Shown here: in pieces, positions 8,301 to 18,247 of the stretch
How the letters are laid out: each line of letters opens with the position of its first letter
Position numbering within the stretch: position 1 is the stretch's first letter
NCBI GenBank assembly: GCA_964246705.1
Contig: CAXTRQ010000003.1
Location: 20,772-84,771 of the forward strand
Source of the DNA: DASZCR01 sp964246705
GTDB taxonomy: Bacteria > Acidobacteriota > Blastocatellia > Pyrinomonadales > Pyrinomonadaceae
Reading direction: 5' to 3'
DNA length: 64,000 nucleotides
Translations under genes and position numbers: made by a program
Notes under the pieces: generated by a model
Databases searched by the model: none
Seen by the model: the letters and a program-made list of their open reading frames with translations, nothing else
What the model was told of the DNA's origin: nothing

Positions 8301-11300
8301 GGTCATCGCATTGCCGTCAACATCGCTGCCCGTGAAGGAGACCGTCGTCGCCCTGTCTTCGTCGGTGGTGACATCTTCACCCGCGCTCACGGGAGCATGG
8401 TTGATGACGGTAATCGGCACGCTCGCCGTTGCCGCGTTGAAGTTCAACGCGCCTGTCGGCACGAACGTCACGGACAAGGTTTGGTCTGCGCCCTTGTTGA
8501 GCACTGTACCCGCCGCAGGGGTGTAGTTGTAGGTGCCCTTCAGCACGAAGTCTCCGACCGAGGCTTCAGCGTTGAGTTGAACTTCGCCGAGCGGTGTGCC
8601 GTAGGTGATTTCATCGGGCCTGTTCCACTTAATCAAAGGCGTCACTTTGTTGATGACGAGTTGTGAAGAGACGGTCTTCGCGTTGTAGTTCTTCGTGCCG
8701 GCGAAAGTGGCGGCCACTTCGTATGTGCCTGCGTCGGATGGCGGCACGGTTGTTGACTCGCTCGTTCCGGCGCGCGTGTAGGTGATCGTCACAGGCGGCG
8801 TGACGAATCGCATGCCGCCGATACCGGAGACGCTGACCGATGCCGGATGCGGATTACCGTCGTAGTCAACTGTTCCTTCCGTGGTCAGATCAACAGTCGG
8901 CTCCGCTTTATTGATAATGATCTGCGTCGTCGCCGTCGCCGGTTGGAGGTTGGCGTTGCCCGCGAACGACGCGAGTACGTTGTAGGTTCCGGCGTAGACC
9001 GGGGGAACCTCGTTGTTGACGAGCTTACCGGAGACCGCGAAGAGGTCTGTCTCGCCGACGACTTCGATGACTTGTTTGGTGACCGGGTCGAGCCGCTCGA
9101 TACGGAAGAAGTTCTGATTGAGCGGGCTACCCTGCACCCGATGGTTGATCGTCGGGTCGCCGATATAGCCTGCGGGCGGGCCGCCTGCCTCTGGCAATTG
9201 TCCGTAAGTATCCCACTTCAGGAAGGGCGCGATGCGGCTGCGCATCGCCCCGTCGGGGAAGCTGTCAATACCGATGTCCTCTGTGAAGTTGACGCCGCGT
9301 ACTCCGCCCGACACGTTCGAGAACGTGTCCACGCCGTACGGATGAGTGATGCGGTAGGTTCCGCCTGCAACGAGATTGTCAATGCGGATGCGGATGCGTC
9401 CGAAACTGATCTGGTCGCCGTTCTGAACCCGTGCGGTGAAAGCCGCCTCGGAGGCTAAGGTCAGCCTCGCCGTGACGCCGCCCGTGCCCGCCAGTTGAGC
9501 CTCGCCACTCCACCAGAAAGCCTCGTCAACGAAGTTCGAGTCGGCCTCATGGTCTGCCACGATGGCCGCATGCTCTTGGTCGGGCACGGTCGTTAGGCAG
9601 AGCGGGTTGTTGTCAAGACAGAGTTGGAGACGCAAGCCCGTCTCATCCTCGTACCAGAGCGGGAAGCCTGTGGCCGGATTGAGCGGGCCGACGCCCTTCA
9701 ACTGCGATGCCGGAGCGGGGGGCGGGGTCGGACCAACCACCGTCGGATCGAACACGTAGGTCTCGGTGACGATTGGCGACAGGTTGCCTGACGCGTCAAC
9801 CGCGACGAACTTGATGGTTGTCCTCAGATTAGCCGCCGTCCCGAGAGAGACAGAATTGTTGTATTGCACGCGCGCGGCGTTGGCCGGGTCTGACGGGTCG
9901 CTGGGGTCTGCGGGAGCAGTGCCGTCCGTCGTCGTCGCGGTCGTGTAGTAGATGGTGGCTTGCGGGTTGGTCGCCAGCAAGCGAATCGAATTGCCTGTGG
10001 CGTTGTAGGCTCCGCTCCTCGGGTGCGACACGACATTCAAGCCGGAGGTCTTGCCCGCCACGGTGAAGAGATCGGATTCACCGACGACTTGGATAACCTG
10101 CCTCGTGACGGGGTCAAGCCGCTCGACACGGACGTAGTTCTGCGCCCTGCCGCTGGCGTCAATCAAAGGACTGCCGGTCACTTTATGTTCGATGGTTGGG
10201 TCGCCGATGAAGCCAGCCTGCGGCGCGCCTTCGGCGGCGGTCAGCCCGAAGGTATCCCACGTCAGGAAAGGCGCGATGCGGCTGCGTAGAAATCCGTTCG
10301 GGAAGTTATCAATGCCAATGTCTTCCGTGAAGTTGATGCCGCGACGCCCGGCGGCCACGTTCTCGAACACGTCCACGCCGTAGGGATGTATGATCCGGTA
10401 GGTTCCGCCCGCGACGAGGTTATCGAGGCGGAAGCGGATGCGACCGAAAGACATCTGGTCGCCCGTCTGAATCCGGTTGGCGAAGGCCGCTTCGGAAGCC
10501 ATGACTACTAAGACATTGACGCCGTTGGAAGTGAAATCAGACGTGCCAGCCCACCAGAAGGCTTCATCCGGAAAGTTGGAGTCCGCCTCATTGGCCGCGA
10601 CCAACGCCGGTTTGGTTTGATCGGGCAAGGTTGTCAGGCAGAGCGGGCTGTTATCGAGACAGAGTTCGAGGCGCAGGCCGTTGGCGTCCTCATACCAGAG
10701 CGGGAAACCTGTGTTCGGGTCAATGGGACCGACCTGCCGCATCTGCGGTTCGTGCGCCTTGGGCGGGAGCGGCGGCTCTGTGGAATCCGCGCCGGGGTTT
10801 GTCCCCACCTCCGGCGTGTAATTGAAGTCTACGCGGAGAGGCTTGCCGTCGGCATCAACGAGCGAACTGGTCGCCGGATGCGCTTGGGCGTCGTATGCGA
10901 AAGTCCCGCCCGTGACACCCAACGCTCCGGGTTCCACTCCACCTCTGTTAATGACCATTATTGCGGTCACGTTCGGCGCTTGGAAGTTCGGGTTCGTCAG
11001 AGACGCGACGACATTATAGCTACCGGCATTGATGGGGTCAGTGAACCCTGAGTTGTTCTGGTTGTAGAGGACAGAGACGCCGCTTAAACCTGCGGGGGTA
11101 GTCACAGCGCTGACGTGCTTCGCTTGCCCGTCATAAGTCTGCGAGAGGCTGGCCGGATCAAGAGTGATGCTGGCCTGTGCCTTCGCTACGTTGAAGGTCT
11201 GGTTTGTATCAGCCCACGCGTTGTAGTTGTTGTTACCCAACTGCGAGGCGCGCACCACGATTGGGCCAGTGCCGTTAATCGTCAGCACGTTTCCAGCGAT

Positions 11301-14250
11301 GGTCGCGTTACCGGAGACGAGTTCAAATCTCACCGGCAGTCCCGAACTGGTTCCGGCGCTCAGTTGAAAAGGTGGGTCACCGAAAGTCTTGTCGGGAATC
11401 GGCGGGAAGTTGCCGATCTGATCGGCCTTATTGATGACGAGCGTCGCCGTCTTGCTGGCGTTAGCATAATTCGGGTTGTTCAGGGTTGCGACGACGGCGT
11501 AGCTGCCCGCGTTGGTGGGTGGCGTCGTCGAGCCGTCGTAGGTGACCACCACTCCCTCAATGTTCGGTGGGTCTGTCGTCACCATGACGGGCTTCGGCGT
11601 TCCGTCGTAGGTCTGCGTGAGATTGCCCAGCGTGATGACCGACGTGGCCTGATTTACCGTCAGCGTGCCGTTGACTAACGTGATGTTGTAGTTCGGGGCG
11701 GTGATGCTGCCACCGAAACTAATCGGATAAGTATTGATAGGGCTGGTCACGGTCGCCGTCGAGGTGAGAGTCGGCAGGGCGCTCAGGACGCCGGGAGTGT
11801 TCGTCGTCTCGTTGTTGACGAATCCGGCGTAGCTGGCCGTGAACGCGGGGTTGTCTGTCCCGTACTCCTTCGCCTTGTTGTCAGCCGTGATGGTCAGCGG
11901 CGCTTTGTTGACGCCCAACGTGCCCTTGTTAATCGTCACCGTGTAATTGACGAGGCGGTTGCTGGGGTCTGAGAGCGTCGCCGTGATGTCGTAGGTTCCG
12001 ACGGCGCTCGCGGGCGTGACCGTCGTGCTGTAGATGGCGGTGATGTTGTCGTTGTTCTGGAGGCCGTTGACGATGCCGTTCAGTTCCGGGTTCTGTTCGC
12101 CATAAAGCCGAATGAAGCTGTTCGGCGTGATGGTCAACGGAGCCTTCGCGACGTTGATTGTGCTGAAGGCCGTCTTCACGCTGTAGTTAATCGTGTCAGT
12201 CGGCGTGAAGGTCGCCGACAGCGACTTGCCGTTACCGGCGGTGAGCACCGTACCCGCGACGGGCGAGAAGGCGAAAGTGCCGGGGATTTCCTGTCCCGTA
12301 AACTGCGAGGCCGAGGTGTTGTCCTTGATCGTCGCGTTCTGATGAATCGCGCTCAAAGGCGTGCCGTAGGTAATTGGAGCCTGCGGGTTCTGCCATGTCA
12401 GAATCGTCGCCGTAACCTTGCCGACGGTCAGTGTCGCCGTACCTTGGCTGAGCTTTAATACGTCGTCGCCAGCGAACTTTGCGATGATGGTATAAGCACC
12501 AGCGTTCTTAAGCACGTCGTAGGGAAGGACGGCGACACCATCGGTCGGCACGTTGTTGACGAGTTGCGTACTCGTCACGACGCTGCCAGCGGCCACGCCG
12601 CCGACGGTAAAGTCAATAGTCTTATTGTTGATGCCGATGCAGCCGCCCGTGCCGTCTGTGAGCGGCTGGCAAAAGTTGACGCGAATCGGCGGCGCGAGTT
12701 GGCCGTAGCTGCGGAAGATTGGGTTGAGCGTGACGCGTGTGATCACCGTCGCGGCGTCAGTAAAGGTCGTCTGCGCGACATAAGATGACTGTCCGCCTTT
12801 CGCCGTCAGGAGGAAGGCGACGCCGAAATGATGAGACTCAGGCGTGAAGTCAGTGTTGACGAAATTACCTTCGGCGTCAGCGACAGCCGTGAATGTCCGG
12901 TCGGGGTGTATTGCCTGCTCCTCGTGCAAGTTGAGCGTAATGTTCTCATTCGGTTGGAAACCCGTGCCGTTGATAGTCACCAACTCGCCCGGAGCGTAGT
13001 CAATCTTGTCGGTCGTAATCGTGGCGACCGAACTGTTGAGCACCTCGACGGAGTTCAAGACCTGCCCGCCGCTGTTCGCACCGCCCGCCACGAGCGCCAT
13101 GTTCGACTGTGGAATCTCCGTGATGGTGTGCGCTGAGCGGTCGAGCAAAGCGTCGGCCTGCCCGTTGCGGAAGATGGCGGAGCGCGTCCGAGAATTCAAA
13201 ACGTCGGCGACAGGGGTCGTCGCCGGGAGATGCGCGAAAGCCTCGAAGTCGTCGAAGACCGGGGCGTACATTTCCATCGAACTGTCGCTGCTCCCGCCGA
13301 TGATTTGAACCATGCCGTTCGGGAGNNNNNNNNNNTTCGCGGAGGGTGGGGCGCGTGCGGGGCGCGCTCAACGCGCCGGAGAGCGCCGAAAAACTTCCGT
13401 CCGCCGGGTCGAAAATCTCACCCGACTGGACGGGGTTGCCGAGCGGGCCGTGACCACTGACGATGAGAACTTTCCCATTCTTGAGCAGAAGCGCCGAGTG
13501 CTGATGACGCGCTGTGTTGAGAGGCTCGTCAAGCGCGGTGATGCTTTCGGTCTGCGGGTCGAAAATCTCCGCTGTGCCTTCCTCGTCGCCGCCGACGATC
13601 AGAACCCGACCGTCAGCCAGAAGTGTCGCGCTTAGACCGGCGCGCGCGTGACCGAGGCTCGGGCCGTCGGTAAACGACTCTTTCGACGGATCGAAGATTT
13701 CCGTCGAGTCGAGGTTGCCATCATTGTTGCGACCGCCCGCGATGAAGATGCGACCGTCGTTCAACCTCACCGCCGCGTGCTCGGTGCGTGCCGCACCTGC
13801 CTCCACGCCGAGAGAGAATGTCCGCGTCGTCGGATCGAAAATCTCCGAGCTGTTTAGTGGGCCGCTCCGGTTTTCGCCGCCGACGATCAGGACTCTTCCA
13901 TCTTGGAGTCGCGTCGCGGTATGGCCTCGGCGCTCAACATTGAGCGCCTCGCTCGCCGCCTCCGGCACGATTTTAAATCCAGTTCTGTTTTGGATGCTTG
14001 CGAACACACTGTTGATGACGGGCGGCAAATAGCCCGGCGTCGCAGCTAACGTAAGGTTAACGGATTCTTTGCCAAAAAAACCTCTGAGCTTTCCCGTGGC
14101 CGCTGAAGAGGTCGAGTAGAGCGCGACGACGAGCGCGAGCGCGACGAAAACTGAGCCAGCCGCCACACACGCGCGGGGATTGCTCATGCGTAGCCTTGCT
14201 TGGGCCGCTTTCCATCTGAGAATCGAACTGAGTGCGAGGTACTTTTCCAT
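5316..14250 (-). CDS. Giant secreted kelch / MBG / PKD / ConA-like surface protein (interrupted by a 10-N gap)
   Basis: Two open frames on either side of the gap at 13326-13335 belong to one gene of about 2970 residues. The start at 14250 has AAGGA upstream; a hydrophobic segment (~residues 28-48) is a signal sequence or anchor. Kelch repeats follow (RHGHTATRLQDGRVLIVGG type, ~90-400). Then come Ig-like and MBG repeats with the KEYGT signature (~12.4-10.9 kb), two copies of an unrecognised ~230-residue domain (~10.74-10.05 and ~9.71-9.03 kb), further MBG repeats, a cadherin-like repeat (~8.4-8.1 kb), PKD repeats (~8.05-7.05 kb) and three C-terminal ConA-like domains, each opening with DNFNDN or DDFNDN (~7.04, 6.46 and 5.90 kb). 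No catalytic motif is seen. Best reading: a cell-surface adhesin or matrix protein. Flanking PilZ genes make c-di-GMP control plausible but unproven. Confidence 0.9.
7045..8060 (-). repeat. PKD repeats with a recent ~300-base internal duplication
   Basis: The PKD-like units are similar enough at DNA level to show recent duplication: the stretches at 7263-7305 and 7563-7605 are identical over about 40 bases, 300 bases apart. One copy carries an extra ~45-residue insertion (about 7610-7745). Confidence 0.8.
7610..7700 (-). repeat. Degenerate 15-base tandem repeat encoding Met-Pro pentapeptides
   Basis: Inside one PKD unit the protein reads SMPVESIPVERMPIDPMP, a run of five-residue units with consensus (M/I)P(V/I)(E/D)x. 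The neighbouring PKD copy lacks it and passes straight from GMPLKS to SEGTQISLGS, so this is an insertion that arose after the duplication. Confidence 0.75.
9025..10742 (-). repeat. Two tandem copies of an unrecognised ~230-residue domain
   Basis: Copy 1 (~10742-10045) and copy 2 (~9706-9025) share long stretches: GFPLWYED, LCLDN.PLCLTT.PDQ, EADSNF.DEAFWW, NLVAGGTYRI.HPYGVD, GINFTEDIGID or GVNFTEDIGID, RSRIAPFL.WDT, GDPTI.H.V.GSPL, and RLDPVT.QVI.VVGE. They are joined by a linker with a chitobiase-like strand region. The pair appears to sit inside an MBG-type unit, whose first half ends near FNYTPEVGTNP and whose second half resumes at VPPVYAGTYNVLASF. I do not recognise the domain. Confidence 0.85.
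13326..13335. other. 10-N scaffold gap inside the giant surface-protein gene
   Basis: Both sides end exactly on a codon boundary, and joining them without any N gives a continuous kelch strand reading PRTRPTLRE-LPNGMVQIIGG across the junction. The true gap is therefore probably zero or a multiple of three bases. Confidence 0.8.
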
Positions 14251-14353
14251 GACGAGATTTCCTTTACAGTGTGTTGAAAACAGGTGATTCAAATCGGCGC
14301 GCGAAAATATTTTTGAGGCAGATGAGCCTTGCTGCCGTGTCGTCCATCCGGTC

Positions 14354-14734
14354 TTATAAAAACCGATAGTGTGAGAGCGCGACGGCCACACCGCATTCAC
14401 CGCTGGCCGTCAGTTCCGTCCGCAGCACCAACCCGTGCAAAGCTAAGAGCGGCGCGAATCCCTCGACCCGCTGGGCGGTCGAAAAAGAAGTGATTAAGAA
14501 GAGCGTCATGCCCGGCTCGATGTGCTGCTTGAGCCGCAGGTAGAGACCGCACGCGCTCATGTTGTCAATGAAGCTGTGAGATTCAAATGTTTCCCCTCCG
14601 GCATCAATTCCGTGGACTGTCACGAAGAAGGGGCCTACGAGGCGAGGCTTGTTCCGCCGCTCTGCTCCGCAGTAGCCTGCGGACAGATATTCGACGGGAC
14701 AATGGTCTGCATTTGCGTCTATTGCCGAACTCAT
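14354..14734 (-). CDS. PilZ-domain protein, paralogue of the one at 3375
   Basis: About 126 residues, nearly all PilZ: CGAERRNKPRLVGPF provides the arginine motif and DNMSACGLYLRLKQ the [DN]xSxxG motif for cyclic di-GMP. The start is uncertain. I use the ATG at 14734 because it leaves a short leader as in other small PilZ proteins, but its ribosome site is weak; an in-frame GTG at 14755, with GGAGAGG about 11 bases upstream, is an alternative. The frame remains open to 14914 but that stretch shows no homology signal. It lies ~100 bases upstream of the giant surface-protein gene on the same strand, so co-transcription is likely. The most economical guess is a c-di-GMP adaptor acting on export or activity of that protein; this is inference. 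Confidence 0.82.
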   Translation of the reverse strand: MSSAIDANADHCPVEYLSAGYCGAERRNKPRLVGPFFVTVHGIDAGGETFESHSFIDNMSACGLYLRLKQHIEPGMTLFLITSFSTAQRVEGFAPLLALHGLVLRTELTASGECGVAVALSHYRFL

Positions 14735-14962
14735 GTATCGGGTGCTGCCACACACATTGCGCAGCGCCTCTCCTCTCTGTAGCGACACGGAGAATATAGA
14801 AAGGCGCGCGGGCGCGCATCGCCGAATGCGACCAATCCGGGGGGGCGGATTCACCCAATTAAGGCGGTGTTGATTTAGGCGGATTGGCCTAGCCGGGAAA
14901 CACAAATGTGCCAAACACGCTCTGGCGAATGAAAGGCGCGCGCACGGCAGTTAGTGTTCGAT

Positions 14963-15102
14963 TAACTTAGCGTGGGTTTTTGGGTTTAATCCACGACAAA
15001 AGGTTGTTTTTAGGGGGNNNNNNNNNNTTGTGTTATTTTTTCAAACTCCCCCAAAATATTTTTTTTTTCCGCTTTTTAAACCCAAAAACCCACGCTAAGT
15101 TA
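14963..15102. repeat. 26-base perfect inverted repeat flanking a scaffold gap
   Basis: The arm at 14963-14988 is the exact reverse complement of 15077-15102. Between them lie ~88 bases, including 10 N and a T-rich stretch; the inner parts (tttttaggggg on the left, cccccaaaata on the right) are also partly complementary. It could be a terminator-like or MITE-like palindrome between the SCO gene and the PilZ gene, or a foldback made during assembly, where the hairpin itself caused the gap. Confidence 0.8.
15018..15027. other. 10-N scaffold gap in the loop of the inverted repeat
   Basis: Ten N of placeholder length between AT-rich flanks; no coding frame crosses it. Confidence 0.9.
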
Positions 15103-15171
15103 TTCGGAGAGGTTATGGTTGGACGGTGTTTTCGGAGAAGGAGGAAGTTGGGAACTGGCCTTGGAACATCT

Positions 15172-15972
15172 TCACGGGCGCGCGTCTTTCGCTGCTGTCT
15201 CCGTTATCACTTTGATGATAGTGGAAGCGGGCGCGAGGCCGTAGGTGCGTGTCCAGTAATTGGCAGCGTCGTTGCCTACGAGTAACATCGGCGAGTGGTT
15301 GTTCTTGTCAGTCACAGAGGCTCCGAGCACCCTGAGCAGTTGATCTATCTCAGGTTTGTTTCCAGTGATGAAAGTCCAGCCCGGCGCGGCTTTGAATTTT
15401 GCGGAGAAGTTTTTCAACCTCTCAGGGGTGTCGGTTGTCGGGTCAACGCTGATCGAGATCATCTGAACGTCTCGCCCGACGCGCTCGCCCAATTCCTGTT
15501 GAACTTTGCGGAACGTCGCCTCAAGCGGCGGGCAGATCGTCGTACAAGTTGTGAAGATAAAGTTAATGGCGACCGTCTTGCCTTTGATGAGGTCGTTGTA
15601 AAAGTTGAGCCTTCTCCCATTCTGGTCATAGACGGTGGTGTTTGGGATGCGCAGCGATTGCACGGTCTCAGGTGTTTTTGTTGCCGCAGTAGCGGGGGCG
15701 GCGGCGAGCGGCGCGATTTCGACGCTCGCCTGTCTCAGGGCCATACCACACTTCGGACATTTGCCGTGCGACTTTGACTCGACCTCCGGGTGCATCGGGC
15801 AGACGTAACGGGTCAGAGCTTGCTGCGTCGCCTTGACCTGCACAACCGGCGCGGGCGTCGCGTGAGTCTCACCCGCGAAGGCCGCGCATAATTGTGCGAA
15901 GAGCATCAAGGTTGAAAGGGCTAGGGTCTTGGCGCTTCTTTTATTCATTCCCGTCCTATTTCTGTCCGACAT
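15172..15972 (-). CDS. SCO1/SenC-family copper chaperone with N-terminal heavy-metal-binding domain
   Basis: A 266-residue exported protein. A signal peptide (hydrophobic core ALSTLMLFAQLCAAFA) is followed by a cysteine motif YVCPMHPEV...GKCPKCGM, the heavy-metal-binding domain often fused to copper exporters and chaperones (~55-78). The second half is a thioredoxin-fold SCO domain with the copper ligands CTTIC (CxxxC, ~145) and a distal His in KNNHSPMLL (~232). SCO proteins deliver copper to oxidase copper centres outside the cytoplasm. It is the first of four same-strand genes that include a giant multicopper oxidase, which is the likely client. The ATG at 15948, with AGGA five bases upstream, is an equally reasonable start and gives a more compact signal peptide. 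Confidence 0.92.
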   Translation of the reverse strand: MSDRNRTGMNKRSAKTLALSTLMLFAQLCAAFAGETHATPAPVVQVKATQQALTRYVCPMHPEVESKSHGKCPKCGMALRQASVEIAPLAAAPATAATKTPETVQSLRIPNTTVYDQNGRRLNFYNDLIKGKTVAINFIFTTCTTICPPLEATFRKVQQELGERVGRDVQMISISVDPTTDTPERLKNFSAKFKAAPGWTFITGNKPEIDQLLRVLGASVTDKNNHSPMLLVGNDAANYWTRTYGLAPASTIIKVITETAAKDARP

Positions 15973-16025
15973 TTATCACTCTCGACTCTTCGACTCGTCG
16001 TTAACAGCCTGCGGCGCGCTCGCCC

Positions 16026-18074
16026 CTACTTGTTATTGTCTGGTTTCTTTGTGCCCGTACTCGTTAACTCTGCGCGCGGCGCGTCCCTGACGACGGGGAC
16101 GGCGCTCACAGGCAGGTCAGCGAAGTTCACCCCGCGCGACGCCACGCCGACCATCGCTTCGTAGAAACCGACGCGGGGAAAGACCTGCGTCACTTCATAA
16201 ACCCCCGCGCCCACCTCTTTCGCCCACTGCCGCTGTTGCCAGACGCCGGGCGGCTCAAAAACCATAATGCGTACATCCTGAAGGCCGGTCAGCGGTTGCT
16301 TTGTCACAGAGTCAGTGAGCTTGAATCTGAGCGTCGTCGCCGCGCCCGATTTGAATTTCTGACCGCTAAACAATGCCTCGGCAGCGACCGAAGCGGCGAC
16401 CCGACTCTTCTCACCGTTCGGCGATTCGCCGACTTCGAGTTGGAAGCAGTTGGAAATAAGCGGCTGGTCAATCAGCACGGGCACGTCGAAGCGACCCGCG
16501 TTGCGTAGCTTAACCGGCGTCGAATAGACACCCGGCGCGACCTCTGCCAAGCTGCGGTCAATAATCATCAGCGCGTGCGGGCGACGCTTGTAGTTCTGAA
16601 AGGTTCCCATCGGAACCATCATTCCTTCAACGTAATAATAGACGTTCATATCCGGCGTGCTGGCGATCATCATGCCGTTACCTTCGGGCGTCGGCGCGAA
16701 CATATCGGCTACCCCGATCTCGTCAGCCATTTCACTCGGAGCTTTCTGCCCGGCAGGAATATCAACGGGCGAGAATTTCTTCGTGACTTCGGCGAGGTCG
16801 AGTAGTGTGAACTTCTCCGAGCCTGTGCCACGAATATAAGCATAAGATTTGGTGAAGGCGACCTGATCGGGGTCTTTGACCACCTTGGCGGAATTGACGA
16901 CGGCGTTGGTCGAGGCGTCAATGATCGTCACAGTGCTCTCAAGCTGGTTGACGGCGAAGGCGAAGCGTCCGAGCGGCTCGAATTTGAGCGCGATCACCCC
17001 GCGCTTGAGCGGAACTGCCGCCACAACTTGCTGCTTCGCCGGATCAATGACGCTCACGCTCGCGCCGTTAAGCGCGGCCACGTAGATAAGGCCGCTCGCG
17101 CTGCTCGACGCGACGGGAACGGGCGTTTTGCCGACGGCAATATCAGCAATCTTCTTAAGCGTTTTCGTATCAATAGCCGAGACGGTGTCGGCGGCGCTGT
17201 TGGTGACGTAAGCCAGACGGCTGTCCGGTGTGAACGCGATGTTGTGCAGCCCCGCACCGGCATCAACCAACGCGGCGAGCTTGTTCGTTGCGATGTCAAT
17301 CACGGCGACCTTCGCAGAGTCGTCCAGCCCGACCCATGCGAAGCGCCCGTCCGGTTGGAGCGCAATGCGTACCGGCTTCATCTTTTCGCCGATGCGGATG
17401 GTGCTCGTGAGTTTCCGTGTGATGGTATTAACGACGGCGATGGCCGACTGGTCGGGCATCGTCACATAGAGGAACTCTTTGTTTGCTGTGAGCGCCCAAT
17501 CAACACCCGCGCCGGGCAACACGACGATGCTCTCAAGCTTGGTTTTGCTGAACGAAACCTGCGGATTGATAACCGTGATCGTATTGTCGTGGTTAAGCGT
17601 CAGCAAGAGATAATTGTTGAGGTCAATGTCGGCGCGGGTACTGAGCATCCCGCCGAGAAAGTTGCGAATCTCGTCTTTGCACTGCGACTGGTCGGTTGTT
17701 TGCTCAGACTTGCGCGTATTGATCCATGCGTTCGGGTGAAGCCCCGTGACGGGCTGCTTCGTGCGCACGTCCGTGACGTGAAAGGTCACCATGGCGTCAG
17801 CCCCGGCCACCAATCCCTCATCTTTGGCGCGGCCACCCGGAAGCGATGTGATGGAGAAATCAACGGCGATGCCCTCATGCTCAAAGCGTTGCGAGACGGA
17901 GGCCGGAGCCTTCGACGGCGCAGACGCGCTCTGCTCGCCCGTCTTCTTAGCCTTTACGTCTTGCGGCCCGCCGACCTGTGCGTGCGCGTTTGAGACAAGG
18001 AGCGAAAGCAGAATGAACGTGTGCAATATGACGGAGCCGGAAAGGGCGTGACGACGCTTGTTGATGCCTCTCAT
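16026..18074 (-). CDS. Secreted YncE/cytochrome-D1-like beta-propeller protein
   Basis: A 682-residue exported protein (signal peptide ILHTFILLSLLVSNAHA). Residues ~60-110 form an Ig-like region (VTFHVTDVRTKQPVTGLHPNAW). From ~150 to ~440 there are repeated propeller blades of YVTN/YncE type: DGRFAWVGLDDSAKVAVID, DSRLAYVTNSAADTVSAID, GLIYVAALNGASVSVIDP, and FAFAVNQLESTVTIID. A C-terminal Ig-like region (~560-660) repeats the phrase DSVTKQPLTGL. No CxxCH heme site is present, so the D1-like fold is used without a c-type heme. The start at 18074 has GAGG eight bases upstream. It lies between SCO and a giant multicopper oxidase on one strand; an accessory or substrate-binding role in that module is likely but not shown. 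Confidence 0.88.
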   Translation of the reverse strand: MRGINKRRHALSGSVILHTFILLSLLVSNAHAQVGGPQDVKAKKTGEQSASAPSKAPASVSQRFEHEGIAVDFSITSLPGGRAKDEGLVAGADAMVTFHVTDVRTKQPVTGLHPNAWINTRKSEQTTDQSQCKDEIRNFLGGMLSTRADIDLNNYLLLTLNHDNTITVINPQVSFSKTKLESIVVLPGAGVDWALTANKEFLYVTMPDQSAIAVVNTITRKLTSTIRIGEKMKPVRIALQPDGRFAWVGLDDSAKVAVIDIATNKLAALVDAGAGLHNIAFTPDSRLAYVTNSAADTVSAIDTKTLKKIADIAVGKTPVPVASSSASGLIYVAALNGASVSVIDPAKQQVVAAVPLKRGVIALKFEPLGRFAFAVNQLESTVTIIDASTNAVVNSAKVVKDPDQVAFTKSYAYIRGTGSEKFTLLDLAEVTKKFSPVDIPAGQKAPSEMADEIGVADMFAPTPEGNGMMIASTPDMNVYYYVEGMMVPMGTFQNYKRRPHALMIIDRSLAEVAPGVYSTPVKLRNAGRFDVPVLIDQPLISNCFQLEVGESPNGEKSRVAASVAAEALFSGQKFKSGAATTLRFKLTDSVTKQPLTGLQDVRIMVFEPPGVWQQRQWAKEVGAGVYEVTQVFPRVGFYEAMVGVASRGVNFADLPVSAVPVVRDAPRAELTSTGTKKPDNNK

Positions 18075-18247
18075 AATGAAACCTCATTCATGCGGGCTTG
18101 AGCGTGTTGACGTTCAAGCCCTCGTTCTGGTGTGTTTACTCTTCCGTGTACTCGTCGGAAGCCCGACCAGAGGGGAGACTATGGTCAGGCTTCGCGGCTG
18201 GGGTGAGGAAACCGTATATAGTGCTTTTTAGAGATCGAGATTAATGA

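Larger units (their letters stand above)
14735..15171. other. Intergenic region with a long inverted repeat and a gap
   Basis: No gene seen. It contains the 26-base inverted repeat (14963-14988 and 15077-15102), AT-rich sequence between the arms and the 10-N gap at 15018-15027. Confidence 0.6.

Noticed and set aside
7887..8666. 259-codon open frame on the plus strand
   Set aside because: It is antisense to the giant surface protein; composition mirrors its repeats and no ribosome site is seen.
7045..13313. CRISPR array or satellite DNA suspected because of repeated segments
   Set aside because: The repeats are protein-domain repeats in one frame with divergent spacing, not short direct repeats with unique spacers.
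17028..17993. 321-codon open frame on the plus strand
   Set aside because: It is antisense to the beta-propeller gene, with Arg/Asp/Gly-rich shadow composition and no signature.
16026..18074. Nitrite reductase (cytochrome cd1) suggested by the propeller
   Set aside because: No CxxCH and no cytochrome c domain; blades match the YncE/YVTN type instead.
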